Assembly: GCA_002348545.1 (NCBI GenBank)
Contig: DEBM01000010.1
Coordinates: 1 to 18,270, forward strand
Source: Balneolaceae bacterium UBA2956
GTDB lineage: Bacteria; Bacteroidota; Rhodothermia; Balneolales; Balneolaceae
Length of the DNA: 18,270 nucleotides
Reading direction: 5' to 3'
The notes beneath the pieces are model-generated. The model worked only from the letters and a program-made list of their open reading frames with translations, ran no database searches and was not told where the DNA came from. Below, piece by piece: positions 1 to 8,066 of the stretch (its first letter is position 1; each line of letters starts with the position of its first letter). The position numbers were made by a program, and so were the translations under genes.

Positions 1-1971
1 ACCATGGACTGGATGGAACAAGAGCAGGAGCGAGGTATTACCATCACTTCTGCGGCCACTCACTGCATCTGGGAAGATCACCGTATCAACATCATTGATA
101 CTCCTGGTCACGTTGACTTTACGGTAGAAGTAGAGCGATCACTTCGAGTATTAGATGGAGCAGTGTTTGTGCTTTGTTCGGTAGGTGCTGTTCAGCCTCA
201 GTCAGAAACAGTATGGCGTCAAGCAACAAAATATAAAGTTCCATGTATGGCTTTTGTAAATAAAATGGATCGAACAGGTGCGGATTTTTACAACGTTGTC
301 GGTCAGTTGAATGACAAATTGAACGCCAATCCTATTCCCATTCAAATTCCCATAGGCAGAGAAGAGAACTTTAAAGGAGTGGTTGACCTCATCAATATGC
401 AGGGTATCGTTTGGGATGAGGCTTCTTTGGGTGCAAAGTACGATGTAATTGATATTCCTGAAGATATGGCAAATATTGTGAATGATTATCGCGTGCAAAT
501 GCTTGAAGCAATAGCAGATCATGATGAGTCCCTAATGGAAAAGTATTTGATGGATGAAGAGATTTCTGCTGAAGAAATCATTAACGCAATTAGAAAGGCT
601 ACCATCGCAAAAGATATTACCCCAGTAATGTGCGGTACTGCTTTAAAAAATAAAGGTGTGCAGGCTATGTTAGATCGTGTGATCGATTTTATGCCAAGTC
701 CATTAGATGTTGAGGCGGTGAATGGCATAGACCCTAACACGGAAAATGAGATAACAAGATCTGCAAATCCTGAAGCTCCGTTTAGTGCGCTTGCTTTTAA
801 AATTATGACAGATCCATATGTAGGTAAATTAACATTTGCACGTATATATTCCGGTCGTCTAGCGAAAGGATCTTATATACTAAATTCTACAACGGGTAGA
901 AAAGAACGTATAGGACGTTTGCTAGAGATGCACGCAAACGACAAAAAAGATTTGGACTACGCTCAAGCTGGAGATATTGTCGCTGTTGTGGGGGTTAAAG
1001 AGGTATTTACCGGTGATACATTTTGTGATTTAGACCAACCCGTAATTTTGGAACAAATAACTTTCCCAGAACCGGTAATTAAATTAGCTGTTGAGCCAAA
1101 AACAAAGGCAGATAGCGATAAATTATCCACGGGTCTGCAAAAATTAGCTGAAGAAGATCCTACCTTTAAAGTAAGCACTGATGAAGAAACTGGACAGACT
1201 ACAATATCTGGTATGGGTGAGCTACATTTAGAAATTATCGTCGACCGATTAAGACGTGAATTTAAGGTAGAAGCCAATGTTGGTGCTCCCCAGGTATCTT
1301 ATCGAGAAACGATTTCGAAGAATGTTACCCATCGCGAGGTTTACAAGAAACAAACGGGTGGACGTGGTAAGTTCGCAGATATTCAATTTGAAATCGCACC
1401 CATCGAATTCTTTGATAATTATGAGGGTCGTGAAGACCGAATAAGCCGAGATGAGGGATTTATGTTTATTAACGAAATTGTTGGAGGTAACATACCTCGT
1501 GAATTTATACCATCTGTTGAGAAAGGCTTCAAAATGGCTCTTGAAAATGGTATACAGGCTAATTATTCTGTACAAAATGTAGGTTTTCGTTTATTCGATG
1601 GATCGTATCATGATGTGGATTCAGATCAATTAAGTTTTGAACTAGCCGCAAAAAGTGGTTTCCGTGATTCGGCTAAGAAGGCAAAACCTACATTATTAGA
1701 GCCGGTAATGAAGGTAGAAGTTACCACCCCAGAAGAGTATATGGGTGATGTAATCGGGGATCTTAATTCACGTCGTGGTATCATTCAAAGTATGAATTCG
1801 GATCCCAACGGTTCAGTTGTTAAAGCAAATGTTCCTCTTTCTGAGATGTTTGGTTATTCAACAGATCTTCGATCACTAACCCAGGGACGTGCAGTGTATT
1901 CAATGGAATTTGAGGAGTATACACAGGTGCCAGATAAGTTGGCTCAGGAAATTATCGAGAGTCAGTCCTAA
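1..1971 (+). CDS. fusA: Elongation factor G (5' end cut off by window)
   Basis: EF-G is the cytoplasmic GTPase that drives tRNA and mRNA translocation on the ribosome and helps ribosome recycling. The frame is open from base 1; the ATG at base 4 is an internal methionine that aligns with about Met50 of E. coli EF-G, so roughly 48 residues, including the P-loop, lie upstream of the window. Counting from that Met, switch I RGITI is at 10-14, DTPGH (G3, with the catalytic His) at 32-36 and NKMD (G4) at 86-89. Domain II, III, IV and V sequence follows, including the domain IV segment FGSYHDVDS-like (here FDGSYHDVDS) and the C-terminal SEMFGY region. A short insertion with GREDRISRDEG sits in domain IV before the FINEIVGG segment, as I recall from Bacteroidota EF-G. 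tuf follows after 32 bases, the usual str-operon order. Identity is certain; only the missing start limits the entry. Confidence 0.98.
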   Translation, partial: TMDWMEQEQERGITITSAATHCIWEDHRINIIDTPGHVDFTVEVERSLRVLDGAVFVLCSVGAVQPQSETVWRQATKYKVPCMAFVNKMDRTGADFYNVVGQLNDKLNANPIPIQIPIGREENFKGVVDLINMQGIVWDEASLGAKYDVIDIPEDMANIVNDYRVQMLEAIADHDESLMEKYLMDEEISAEEIINAIRKATIAKDITPVMCGTALKNKGVQAMLDRVIDFMPSPLDVEAVNGIDPNTENEITRSANPEAPFSALAFKIMTDPYVGKLTFARIYSGRLAKGSYILNSTTGRKERIGRLLEMHANDKKDLDYAQAGDIVAVVGVKEVFTGDTFCDLDQPVILEQITFPEPVIKLAVEPKTKADSDKLSTGLQKLAEEDPTFKVSTDEETGQTTISGMGELHLEIIVDRLRREFKVEANVGAPQVSYRETISKNVTHREVYKKQTGGRGKFADIQFEIAPIEFFDNYEGREDRISRDEGFMFINEIVGGNIPREFIPSVEKGFKMALENGIQANYSVQNVGFRLFDGSYHDVDSDQLSFELAAKSGFRDSAKKAKPTLLEPVMKVEVTTPEEYMGDVIGDLNSRRGIIQSMNSDPNGSVVKANVPLSEMFGYSTDLRSLTQGRAVYSMEFEEYTQVPDKLAQEIIESQS

Positions 1972-2003
1972 ACGATTTAATATTTATCCAAAAGAATAAA
2001 AAA

Positions 2004-3191
2004 ATGGCAAAAGAGACCTTTCAGCGAACTAAACCCCACGTTAATGTGGGAACAATCGGACACGTAGATCACGGAAAGACTACATTAACGGCAGCAATTA
2101 CCACGGTAATGGCGAAGACCTACGGTGGCGTTGCACAGGCGTTTGATCAGATCGATAATGCACCTGAAGAGCGCGAGCGTGGGATTACCATTGCTACGGC
2201 TCATGTGGAATATGAATCAGCTGACCGTCATTACGCACATGTAGATTGTCCAGGTCACGCGGATTACGTTAAGAATATGGTAACTGGCGCAGCCCAGATG
2301 GATGGTGCAATTCTAGTAGTTGCAGCTACAGATGGTCCTATGCCACAGACCCGTGAGCATATTCTACTTGCTCGTCAGGTAGGCGTGCCACAGATCGTGG
2401 TGTTCATGAATAAGGTTGATTTAGTAGATGACGAAGAGTTATTAGAGCTTGTAGAGCTTGAAGTACGTGAGTTGCTATCTAGTTATGAGTTTGACGGGGA
2501 TGATATTCCTGTAATTCAAGGTTCTGCCTTGGGTGCGCTCAATGGTGAGGCGCAGTGGGAAGAGAAAGTAGTGGAGCTTATTCAAGCGGTAGATACCACG
2601 ATTCCTACTCCTGAGCGTGATGTGGATAAGCCATTTTTGATGCCAGTAGAGGATGTATTTTCGATTACAGGTCGTGGTACGGTAGCTACGGGCCGCATTG
2701 AGCGCGGTATTCTCAAGCTCAATGATGAGATAGAGATTGTAGGGATTGTAGAAGATCCTATGAAAAGCGTGGTAACTGGTATTGAGATGTTCCGCCGTTT
2801 ATTAGACCAAGGTCAGGCGGGAGACAATGCAGGTATTCTACTTCGAGGTATTGACAAGGAGCAGATTCAGCGAGGGATGGTTCTTTGTAAGCCGGGTTCA
2901 ATTAATCCACACAAAAAGTTTGAGTGTGAGGTATATGTATTGAGTAAAGATGAAGGTGGTCGTCACACCCCATTCTTTAAAGGATACCGTCCTCAGTTCT
3001 ATTTCCGTACGACGGATGTGACAGGAGCATGTGAGCTTCCATCAGGAGTAGAGATGGTAATGCCGGGCGACAACGTCAAGTTGAGCGTGGAGTTAATTCA
3101 ACCGGTGGCGATGGAAGATGGGTTGCGTTTTGCGATTCGTGAAGGTGGCCGTACGGTAGGTGCTGGCGTTGTAACTAAAATTTTAGATTAA
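2004..3191 (+). CDS. tuf: Elongation factor Tu
   Basis: EF-Tu is the GTPase that delivers aminoacyl-tRNA to the ribosomal A site. The 395-residue length is normal. The P-loop GHVDHGKT is at 19-26, DCPGH with the catalytic His at 81-85, and NKVDL at 136-140; domains II and III follow through to GAGVVTKILD. The start is preceded by an A-rich stretch, not a Shine-Dalgarno motif. It lies between fusA and rpsJ (13 bases to the rpsJ start), joining the str and S10 clusters. Its codon use stands out: I count 24 GAG against 10 GAA for Glu and 12 CAG against 4 CAA for Gln, whereas rpoA in the same cluster has about 10 GAG against 25 GAA. The gene is also visibly richer in G+C than its neighbours. High expression or exchange with a second tuf copy could explain this. 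Identity is certain. Confidence 0.99.
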   Translation: MAKETFQRTKPHVNVGTIGHVDHGKTTLTAAITTVMAKTYGGVAQAFDQIDNAPEERERGITIATAHVEYESADRHYAHVDCPGHADYVKNMVTGAAQMDGAILVVAATDGPMPQTREHILLARQVGVPQIVVFMNKVDLVDDEELLELVELEVRELLSSYEFDGDDIPVIQGSALGALNGEAQWEEKVVELIQAVDTTIPTPERDVDKPFLMPVEDVFSITGRGTVATGRIERGILKLNDEIEIVGIVEDPMKSVVTGIEMFRRLLDQGQAGDNAGILLRGIDKEQIQRGMVLCKPGSINPHKKFECEVYVLSKDEGGRHTPFFKGYRPQFYFRTTDVTGACELPSGVEMVMPGDNVKLSVELIQPVAMEDGLRFAIREGGRTVGAGVVTKILD

Positions 3192-3195
3192 GGAG
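3190..3195 (+). promoter_or_regulatory. Shine-Dalgarno site fixing the GTG start of rpsJ
   Basis: AAGGAG lies nine bases before the GTG at 3205 and overlaps the tuf stop codon. It is one of the few strong ribosome binding sites in the window and supports use of a GTG start. Confidence 0.75.
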
Positions 3196-3204
3196 TTCTG
3201 ATCC

Positions 3205-3516
3205 GTGGCAACACAACAAAAAATCAGAATTAAGCTAAAGTCTTACGATCATAATTTGATCGATAAGTCAGCTGAAAAAATTATTCAAACAGTGAAGTCA
3301 ACAGGAGCTGTAGTTTCAGGTCCCATCCCACTTCCAACTCGTAAGAATATTATTACCGTCAACAAGTCAGTTTTCGTTGATAAAAAATCCCGAGAGCAGT
3401 TTGAATATCGTTCACATAAACGTCTCATTGATATCCTTTCAACTGGATCTCAAACAGTTGATGCTCTAATGAAATTAGAGCTACCATCTGGTGTTGATGT
3501 AGAAATTAAAGTATAA
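3205..3516 (+). CDS. rpsJ: 30S ribosomal protein S10 (NusE)
   Basis: S10 is a protein of the 30S head. In E. coli it also acts as NusE, binding NusB on boxA RNA during rRNA antitermination, which is relevant because a boxA-like element lies before the 16S gene in this same window. The 103 residues match the family length. Typical segments are IRIKLKSYDHNLID near the N-terminus, GPIPLPTRK near residues 40-48, and RSHKRLIDI around 69-77. The start is GTG, supported by AAGGAG nine bases upstream and by the family's start just before the IRIKLKSYD segment. It opens the S10 part of the cluster, but no promoter-sized gap separates it from tuf, so an internal S10 promoter or a leader of the E. coli L4-controlled kind is not visible. 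Confidence 0.98.
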   Translation: MATQQKIRIKLKSYDHNLIDKSAEKIIQTVKSTGAVVSGPIPLPTRKNIITVNKSVFVDKKSREQFEYRSHKRLIDILSTGSQTVDALMKLELPSGVDVEIKV

Positions 3517-3533
3517 ACTAAGATTCAGAACCA

Positions 3534-4184
3534 ATGCGTGGTTTGATAGGAAAAAAAATTGGAATGACGAGCGTCTTTGATGAGATTGGAAGAAGTATTC
3601 CGGTCACAGTTTTAGAAATTCCACCCTCAGTTGTTACCCAAATCAAAACCAAAGAGTCTGACGGCTACAATGCGGTCCAACTTGCGAATTTTAATAAAAA
3701 AAATAAAAGTGTCTCGAAATCTGTTCGTGGCCATCTAGCAAAAGCTGATACTGAACAAGCCAAAGGTATGGTAAAAGAGTTTAGGGATTTTATTCCAGAA
3801 GGTTTTGTGGAAGGCGATGAGCTCACCATAGAAGATATTTTTACTGTCGGCGATATTGTTGATGTAGCTGGTATTACCAAAGGCCGAGGTTTTTCAGGCG
3901 TTATTAAGCGACATAATTTTGGCGGTGTTGGCGATGAAACTCATGGTCAGCATAACCGACTACGTGCCCCCGGTGCTATTGGTAATGCCTCTGATCCATC
4001 ACGTGTATTTAAGGGAATGAGAATGGCCGGTCAGTACGGGAATACACGTGTCAGGGTTAAAAATTTGAGTGTTGCTAAAATATTATCTGATTCGAACGTC
4101 ATGTTAATAACAGGTAGTATACCAGGTCCTAAAGGGAGTTACGTTGAAATTCTCAACAAAACTGCGGAGTTATTTAAATCATGA
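3534..4184 (+). CDS. rplC: 50S ribosomal protein L3
   Basis: L3 is an early-assembly protein that binds 23S rRNA near the peptidyl transferase centre. The 216-residue protein begins MRGLIGKKIGMTS and carries the conserved extension GITKGRGFSGVIKRHNFGG at 113-131. That is followed by THGQHNRLRAPG (136-147), where many other phyla have an SHGS-type segment. I recall the HGQHNRLRAPG form from Bacteroidota, and it is one basis for the lineage guess. No Shine-Dalgarno motif precedes the ATG. The TGA stop overlaps the rplD start as ATGA, suggesting coupled translation of L3 and L4. Confidence 0.98.
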   Translation: MRGLIGKKIGMTSVFDEIGRSIPVTVLEIPPSVVTQIKTKESDGYNAVQLANFNKKNKSVSKSVRGHLAKADTEQAKGMVKEFRDFIPEGFVEGDELTIEDIFTVGDIVDVAGITKGRGFSGVIKRHNFGGVGDETHGQHNRLRAPGAIGNASDPSRVFKGMRMAGQYGNTRVRVKNLSVAKILSDSNVMLITGSIPGPKGSYVEILNKTAELFKS

Positions 4185-4834
4185 AAGTAAGTATTTATAA
4201 TACAGATGGTAAAAAAAGCAAAAAATCAGCTGTACTGAATGATAATATTTTTGCAATTGAAGTAAATGAAGTTGTGGTTTATGAAGATGTACGGAGAATT
4301 ATGGCTGCCAGGCGTCAAGGTACGGCAAGTACTAAAGGTCGTTCAGAGATAACTGGTAGCACCAAAAAATTATATAGACAGAAAGGTACGGGCAATGCTC
4401 GTCGAGGAAGTCTGAAGTCGCCGCTTCTTCGTAAAGGGGGTACGGTGTTCGGTCCAAAACCAAGAAAGTATACAATTAAATTGAACAAAAAAGTTGTACA
4501 ACTAGCACGTAAGTCTGCTTTAAGCATGAAGATGGCGTCTGAAAACATTCTGGTGACTACTGATTTCACTTACAAAATACCAAGTACAAAGACTATAATG
4601 GCCATGTTGGCCGCCTTCAAGCTTAGCGGTAAGAAAGTGACTATACTAACTGCAAAACAAAATGTTAACGTATTGAAATCTGCTCGTAACATTCCTAACG
4701 TGCAAGTTATGGTGGCCTCTTCTCTAAATACGTACGAAATACTAAACAGTGATATCATTTTAATTCAAGAAAGTGCTGTTTCTATTTTAGAAAGTAGTAT
4801 CTACACGCAAATTGATGAGGAGGTAGTAATATGA
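4181..4834 (+). CDS. rplD: 50S ribosomal protein L4
   Basis: L4 binds 23S rRNA and extends a loop into the peptide exit tunnel. In E. coli it also represses its own S10 operon, but no matching leader can be seen here. The protein has 217 residues, slightly longer than E. coli L4. The tunnel loop is recognisable at about 44-95, with RQGTASTKGRSEITG, LYRQKGTGNARRG and GGTVFGPKPR. The C-terminal half is more divergent, and the final residues DEEVVI are coded by a stretch that also holds the rplW ribosome binding site. Both ends overlap neighbours by ATGA (with rplC upstream, rplW downstream), so translation of rplC-rplD-rplW is probably coupled. Confidence 0.97.
   Translation: MKVSIYNTDGKKSKKSAVLNDNIFAIEVNEVVVYEDVRRIMAARRQGTASTKGRSEITGSTKKLYRQKGTGNARRGSLKSPLLRKGGTVFGPKPRKYTIKLNKKVVQLARKSALSMKMASENILVTTDFTYKIPSTKTIMAMLAAFKLSGKKVTILTAKQNVNVLKSARNIPNVQVMVASSLNTYEILNSDIILIQESAVSILESSIYTQIDEEVVI
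4817..4823 (+). promoter_or_regulatory. Strong Shine-Dalgarno site for rplW
   Basis: GAGGAGG lies seven bases before the rplW ATG, inside the 3' end of rplD. It is the best match to the consensus in the window. It stands at a start that overlaps the upstream stop codon. Confidence 0.7.
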
Positions 4835-5121
4835 GTATACTCATTCGACCCTTAATAACAGAAAAGTTGAGTCGTATTCAGGATCAAGAAGGCAAATATA
4901 CTTTTGAAGTACAGATTGGTGCAACTAAACCAGAAATAAAAAAAGCCGTTGAAATCCTTTACCCTGGTGTTAAAGTGGCAAAGATAAATACACTAATAAT
5001 GCCATCTAAACCCAAAGGAAGATATACTCGAAGTGGTTTTCAAGGGGGTAGAACTAAAACCTATAAGAAAGCAATTGTCTCTGTAAAAGAAGGCAGTATT
5101 GATTTCTTTGAAGAAATTTAA
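4831..5121 (+). CDS. rplW: 50S ribosomal protein L23
   Basis: L23 sits at the polypeptide exit tunnel and is the docking point for trigger factor and the signal recognition particle. The 96 residues start with IRPLITEKLS, the family's N-terminal signature, and include KYTFEVQIGATKPEIKKAVE at 22-41 and the KVAKINTLIMPSKPKGR region with the extended loop. The start overlaps the rplD stop by ATGA and has a strong Shine-Dalgarno motif. rplB follows after 12 bases, the universal L23-L2 order. Confidence 0.98.
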   Translation: MSILIRPLITEKLSRIQDQEGKYTFEVQIGATKPEIKKAVEILYPGVKVAKINTLIMPSKPKGRYTRSGFQGGRTKTYKKAIVSVKEGSIDFFEEI

Positions 5122-5133
5122 TAGAAGTAACTA

Positions 5134-5964
5134 ATGGCTACGAAGAAATTAAAACCAATGACTCCTGGCACGCGACATCGCATCGCACCAGTATTTGATG
5201 ACATAACCACTCGTACACCGGAACCTTCTTTGACATTAGGCATAGGTAAATCTGGTGGTAGAAATCATCATGGACGTAAAACTTCACGGCATCGTGGTGG
5301 TGGTCATAAACGACGTTATAGAATTATTGATTTTAAAAGAAATAAGTTCGATATCCCAGCTAAGGTTCAAACGATAGAATACGATCCAAATAGAACGGCA
5401 CGTATTGCACTTTTGGCTTATGCAGATGGAGAGAAGCGTTACATAATTGCACCAAATGGTCTTAAGGTTGGAGATTCTGTTATCTCAGGTGAACGTGTTG
5501 CCCCGGATATGGGTAATGCCCTTCAGTTGAGACATATGCCTCCAGGCACGTTTGTACATGCGGTAGAATTGCGACCAGGTGCTGGTGCATCAATATGTAG
5601 AAGTGCTGGAACTGTAGCTCAGTTACTAGGAAAGCAGGACAAGTATGTAAGTCTGAAACTTCCCTCCGGTGAAGTACGTATGGTGTTGGGTACTTGTATG
5701 GCTACGGTTGGAACGACAAGTAACCCTGATCATATGAATACCACAATTGGAAAGGCGGGGCGCAGTAGATGGTTAGGGCGTCGCCCGCAGACACGTGGTG
5801 TTGCAATGAACCCTGTAGATCACCCTATGGGTGGTGGTGAAGGTAAGTCATCTGGAGGACATCCCAGATCACCTTGGGGTCAGATGGCCAAAGGTAAGAA
5901 GACAAGAAATCCTAAAAAGGTTTCTTCTAAGTACATCATTCGTCGAAGAAAAACTAAGAAATAA
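5134..5964 (+). CDS. rplB: 50S ribosomal protein L2
   Basis: L2 is needed for subunit association and tRNA binding and lies close to the peptidyl transferase centre. The 276 residues match the family. The N-terminal GGRNHHGRKTSRHRGGGHKRRYR segment spans 41-63. The C-terminal NPVDHPMGGGEGKSSGGHP segment (226-243) has His230, the counterpart of the functionally important E. coli His229. The tail KKVSSKYIIRRRKTKK is basic as usual. The start has no Shine-Dalgarno motif. rpsS follows after 10 bases. Confidence 0.99.
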   Translation: MATKKLKPMTPGTRHRIAPVFDDITTRTPEPSLTLGIGKSGGRNHHGRKTSRHRGGGHKRRYRIIDFKRNKFDIPAKVQTIEYDPNRTARIALLAYADGEKRYIIAPNGLKVGDSVISGERVAPDMGNALQLRHMPPGTFVHAVELRPGAGASICRSAGTVAQLLGKQDKYVSLKLPSGEVRMVLGTCMATVGTTSNPDHMNTTIGKAGRSRWLGRRPQTRGVAMNPVDHPMGGGEGKSSGGHPRSPWGQMAKGKKTRNPKKVSSKYIIRRRKTKK

Positions 5965-5974
5965 TAAGTAAGGT

Positions 5975-6244
5975 ATGCCACGCTCATTAAAGAAAGGGCC
6001 CTTTGTTAATTACAAATTGCAACGTAAAATAGATGCGGCCAAAGAAAGTGGAAGTAAGAAAGTAATCAAGACATGGTCTCGGGGATCACTAATAACTCCG
6101 GATTTTATTGGACTGACACTTGCCGTTCACAATGGAAAACAATTTATCCCAGTGTTCATCACTGAGAACATGGTTGGTCACAAACTAGGTGAATTTGCAC
6201 CTACTAGAACCTTCCGTGGGCATCCTATTAAGAAAGCTAAATAA
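5975..6244 (+). CDS. rpsS: 30S ribosomal protein S19
   Basis: S19 is a 30S head protein that contacts 16S rRNA and S13 near the A site. The 89-residue length is typical. It begins MPRSLKKGPFVNYKL, with TWSRGSLITPDFIG in the middle and the hallmark segment VGHKLGEFAPTRTFRGH at 67-83. It lies between L2 and L22 in canonical order, and its stop codon overlaps the AAGGA ribosome binding site of rplV. Confidence 0.98.
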   Translation: MPRSLKKGPFVNYKLQRKIDAAKESGSKKVIKTWSRGSLITPDFIGLTLAVHNGKQFIPVFITENMVGHKLGEFAPTRTFRGHPIKKAK

Positions 6245-6254
6245 GGACTCAGTC

Positions 6255-6632
6255 ATGGAACAATCAGTATTCGAAGCGAAAGCTGTACAACGTCACTTGC
6301 GTAAAGCACCACGAAAAGTTCGATTGGTTGCTGACTCTGTTCGCGGAAAATATGTTGATGCAGCTATAAAACAACTAGAGTTTCTCAAAAAAGGAGCTTC
6401 AATTGATGTAGCAAAGGTGGTAAAGTCAGCTGCGGCTAATTTAAGGGATAAATTTCAAGATGAACGTTTCGAAAATAAAGATCTAATTGTCAAAACAATA
6501 TTTGTTGACGAAGGAGTCACATTAAAAAGAATTCAGCCAGCACCACAAGGCCGCGCACACAGAATAAATAAACGTTCTTGTCACATTACCGTAGTGGTAG
6601 CGAAGAAAGAATCAGAACTTGTAACGGAATAA
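6255..6632 (+). CDS. rplV: 50S ribosomal protein L22
   Basis: L22 extends a beta-hairpin into the peptide exit tunnel and is a known site of macrolide-resistance changes in other bacteria. The frame is open further upstream, to 6189 inside rpsS, but I place the start at ATG 6255. AAGGA at 6243-6247 precedes it, and the upstream extension has no family resemblance. The resulting 125 residues contain HLRKAPRKVRLVADSVRG (14-31) and the hallmark C-terminal segment RIQPAPQGRAHRINKRSCHI. Nothing in the hairpin looks unusual. Confidence 0.96.
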   Translation: MEQSVFEAKAVQRHLRKAPRKVRLVADSVRGKYVDAAIKQLEFLKKGASIDVAKVVKSAAANLRDKFQDERFENKDLIVKTIFVDEGVTLKRIQPAPQGRAHRINKRSCHITVVVAKKESELVTE

Positions 6633-6634
6633 AC

Positions 6635-6639
6635 GAGGA
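6635..6639 (+). promoter_or_regulatory. Shine-Dalgarno site fixing the TTG start of rpsC
   Basis: GAGGA lies five bases before the TTG at 6645. No ATG or GTG is available at the expected L22–S3 boundary, so this site decides the start. Confidence 0.7.
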
Positions 6640-6644
6640 ATACT

Positions 6645-7397
6645 TTGGGACAAAAGACAAATCCAGTAGGTTTTAGATTAGGTATTATTAGAGGTTGGGA
6701 ATCCAATTGGTATTCCGAGGACAAGCAGCAAACGCTACTTTTAGAGGACAGTAAACTTCGCGAGTATTTACATGCACGGCTTCGCAATGGTGGATTATCG
6801 AATGTAGTCATCGAGCGGACTCCAAAGCGGATTCTTTTGACGCTAAGAACATCTAGACCAGGTGTCATTATCGGAAAGGGCGGTGAACAGATTGAATTGT
6901 TACGAGAAGAATTGAAGAAAATTACCAATAAAGAAGTACAGATCAATGTTAGTGAAATCAAGCGTCCAGAAGTGGATGCGAGCCTTGTAGCACAAAATAT
7001 TGCTCAACAGCTTCAATCACGTGTATCTTTTAGGCGTGCCATGAAGACAGCAATCGCTGCTGCTATGAGAATGGGAGCTAAAGGAATTAAGGTTAAATGT
7101 TCCGGAAGACTTGGTGGAGCAGAAATGGCGCGTACAGAGCATTATAAAGAAGGGCAAATACCTCTTCATACTATTCGTGCAGACATCGACTACGCAACAT
7201 CTACATCTAATACCATTTATGGTTCAATAGGTGTAAGTGTTTGGATATTCAAAGGTGAGGTAATTGGTGACGTAGATTTAACACCCGGTGCAAAGGCTAA
7301 ACAAGAATCTGAATCATCTCGTGGACGACGTAACGATAGCAATGACAGAAGAAATCGCCGAAGAAATAGGAACAAGAATCGCGCGAATAACAACTAG
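6645..7397 (+). CDS. rpsC: 30S ribosomal protein S3
   Basis: S3 lies at the mRNA entry channel of the 30S subunit and takes part in mRNA unwinding. The start is TTG at 6645, supported by GAGGA five bases upstream and by the invariant family N-terminus GQKTNPVGFRLGI directly after it. The KH domain loop SRPGVIIGKGG is at 70-80 (GKGG 77-80), and the C-terminal S3 domain has the GIKVKCSGRLGGAEMAR segment. At 250 residues it is longer than E. coli S3 (233). The extra length is a low-complexity tail from about 215, rich in Arg, Asn and Asp/Ser, a disordered RNA-binding type extension. The rare start codon for such a highly expressed gene is notable. Confidence 0.97.
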   Translation: MGQKTNPVGFRLGIIRGWESNWYSEDKQQTLLLEDSKLREYLHARLRNGGLSNVVIERTPKRILLTLRTSRPGVIIGKGGEQIELLREELKKITNKEVQINVSEIKRPEVDASLVAQNIAQQLQSRVSFRRAMKTAIAAAMRMGAKGIKVKCSGRLGGAEMARTEHYKEGQIPLHTIRADIDYATSTSNTIYGSIGVSVWIFKGEVIGDVDLTPGAKAKQESESSRGRRNDSNDRRNRRRNRNKNRANNN

Positions 7398-7408
7398 AAT
7401 AAGAAATT

Positions 7409-7828
7409 ATGTTAGAACCAAAACGAGTAAAACGACGTCGCGTCCATCGTGATAAACTCAAAGGAAATGCAAACCGAGGGCACCAAATTAATTTTGGTGA
7501 TTTTGGTTTAAAGGCACTCGAGCCCAAGTTCATTACCTCTCGTCAAATTGAGGCGTGTCGTATAGCTATTTCACGTTCACTTCAAAGAGATGGTCAAACA
7601 TTCATACGCATATTTCCTGATCGCCCAATGACAAGTAAACCTGCAGAAACTCGTATGGGTAAAGGTAAGGGTGCGTTAGATCATTGGATAGCGGTTGTGA
7701 AGCCTGGACGAATTCTTTTTGAAATTGCAGGCGTAAGTGAAGAAAGAGCAAGAGAAGCATTTAGGCGTGCCTCTCATAAATTGCCTATAAAAACGAAATT
7801 TATAGCCCGCAGAGATCTAAATGGGTAA
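7409..7828 (+). CDS. rplP: 50S ribosomal protein L16
   Basis: L16 is a late-assembly protein that binds between 5S and 23S rRNA and contacts A-site tRNA. The 139-residue protein begins MLEPKRVKRRRVHR. It carries the conserved KPAETRMGKGKGALDHW segment, with Arg82 at the position of E. coli Arg81, the residue that is hydroxylated in E. coli. No Shine-Dalgarno motif precedes the start. The 29-base gap to rpmC contains only a weak five-base-pair hairpin. Confidence 0.98.
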   Translation: MLEPKRVKRRRVHRDKLKGNANRGHQINFGDFGLKALEPKFITSRQIEACRIAISRSLQRDGQTFIRIFPDRPMTSKPAETRMGKGKGALDHWIAVVKPGRILFEIAGVSEERAREAFRRASHKLPIKTKFIARRDLNG

Positions 7829-7857
7829 TGCATTTTAGCATTTAACGAATAAAAATC

Positions 7858-8049
7858 ATGAAAGCATACGAACTAAGAGATTTAAGCATAACAGAGTTGA
7901 AAGCCCGTCTTAGCGATGAGAAAACTTCACTTCAAAAGCTAGCCTTCACTAAGTCTGTTACTGGGCAGGTGGAAAATCCTGCTCGATTAAAAGAAATACG
8001 TAAAGAAATTGCACGATTGCATACCGTAATCACACAGAAAAGTGCTTAA
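7858..8049 (+). CDS. rpmC: 50S ribosomal protein L29
   Basis: L29 is a small helical protein at the peptide exit tunnel next to L23. The 63 residues form the expected helical hairpin: MKAYELRDLSITELKARL at the start, and NPARLKEIRKEIARLHTVI near the C-terminus, which is the family signature. Its place between rplP and rpsQ is canonical. Confidence 0.97.
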   Translation: MKAYELRDLSITELKARLSDEKTSLQKLAFTKSVTGQVENPARLKEIRKEIARLHTVITQKSA

Positions 8050-8066
8050 TAATTACTAGGAAAAAA

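Noticed and set aside
4..6. ATG as the true start of fusA
   Set aside because: Alignment to EF-G shows it is an internal Met at about position 50; the frame is open to base 1 and the P-loop lies upstream.
6189..6254. Longer N-terminus for rplV
   Set aside because: The extension lies within rpsS in another frame and has no L22 resemblance; ATG 6255 has an AAGGA site and gives the usual N-terminal region.
7827..7842. Hairpin AATGC/GCATT between rplP and rpmC as a terminator
   Set aside because: Only five A/T-rich pairs and no proper U-tract, in the middle of an operon.
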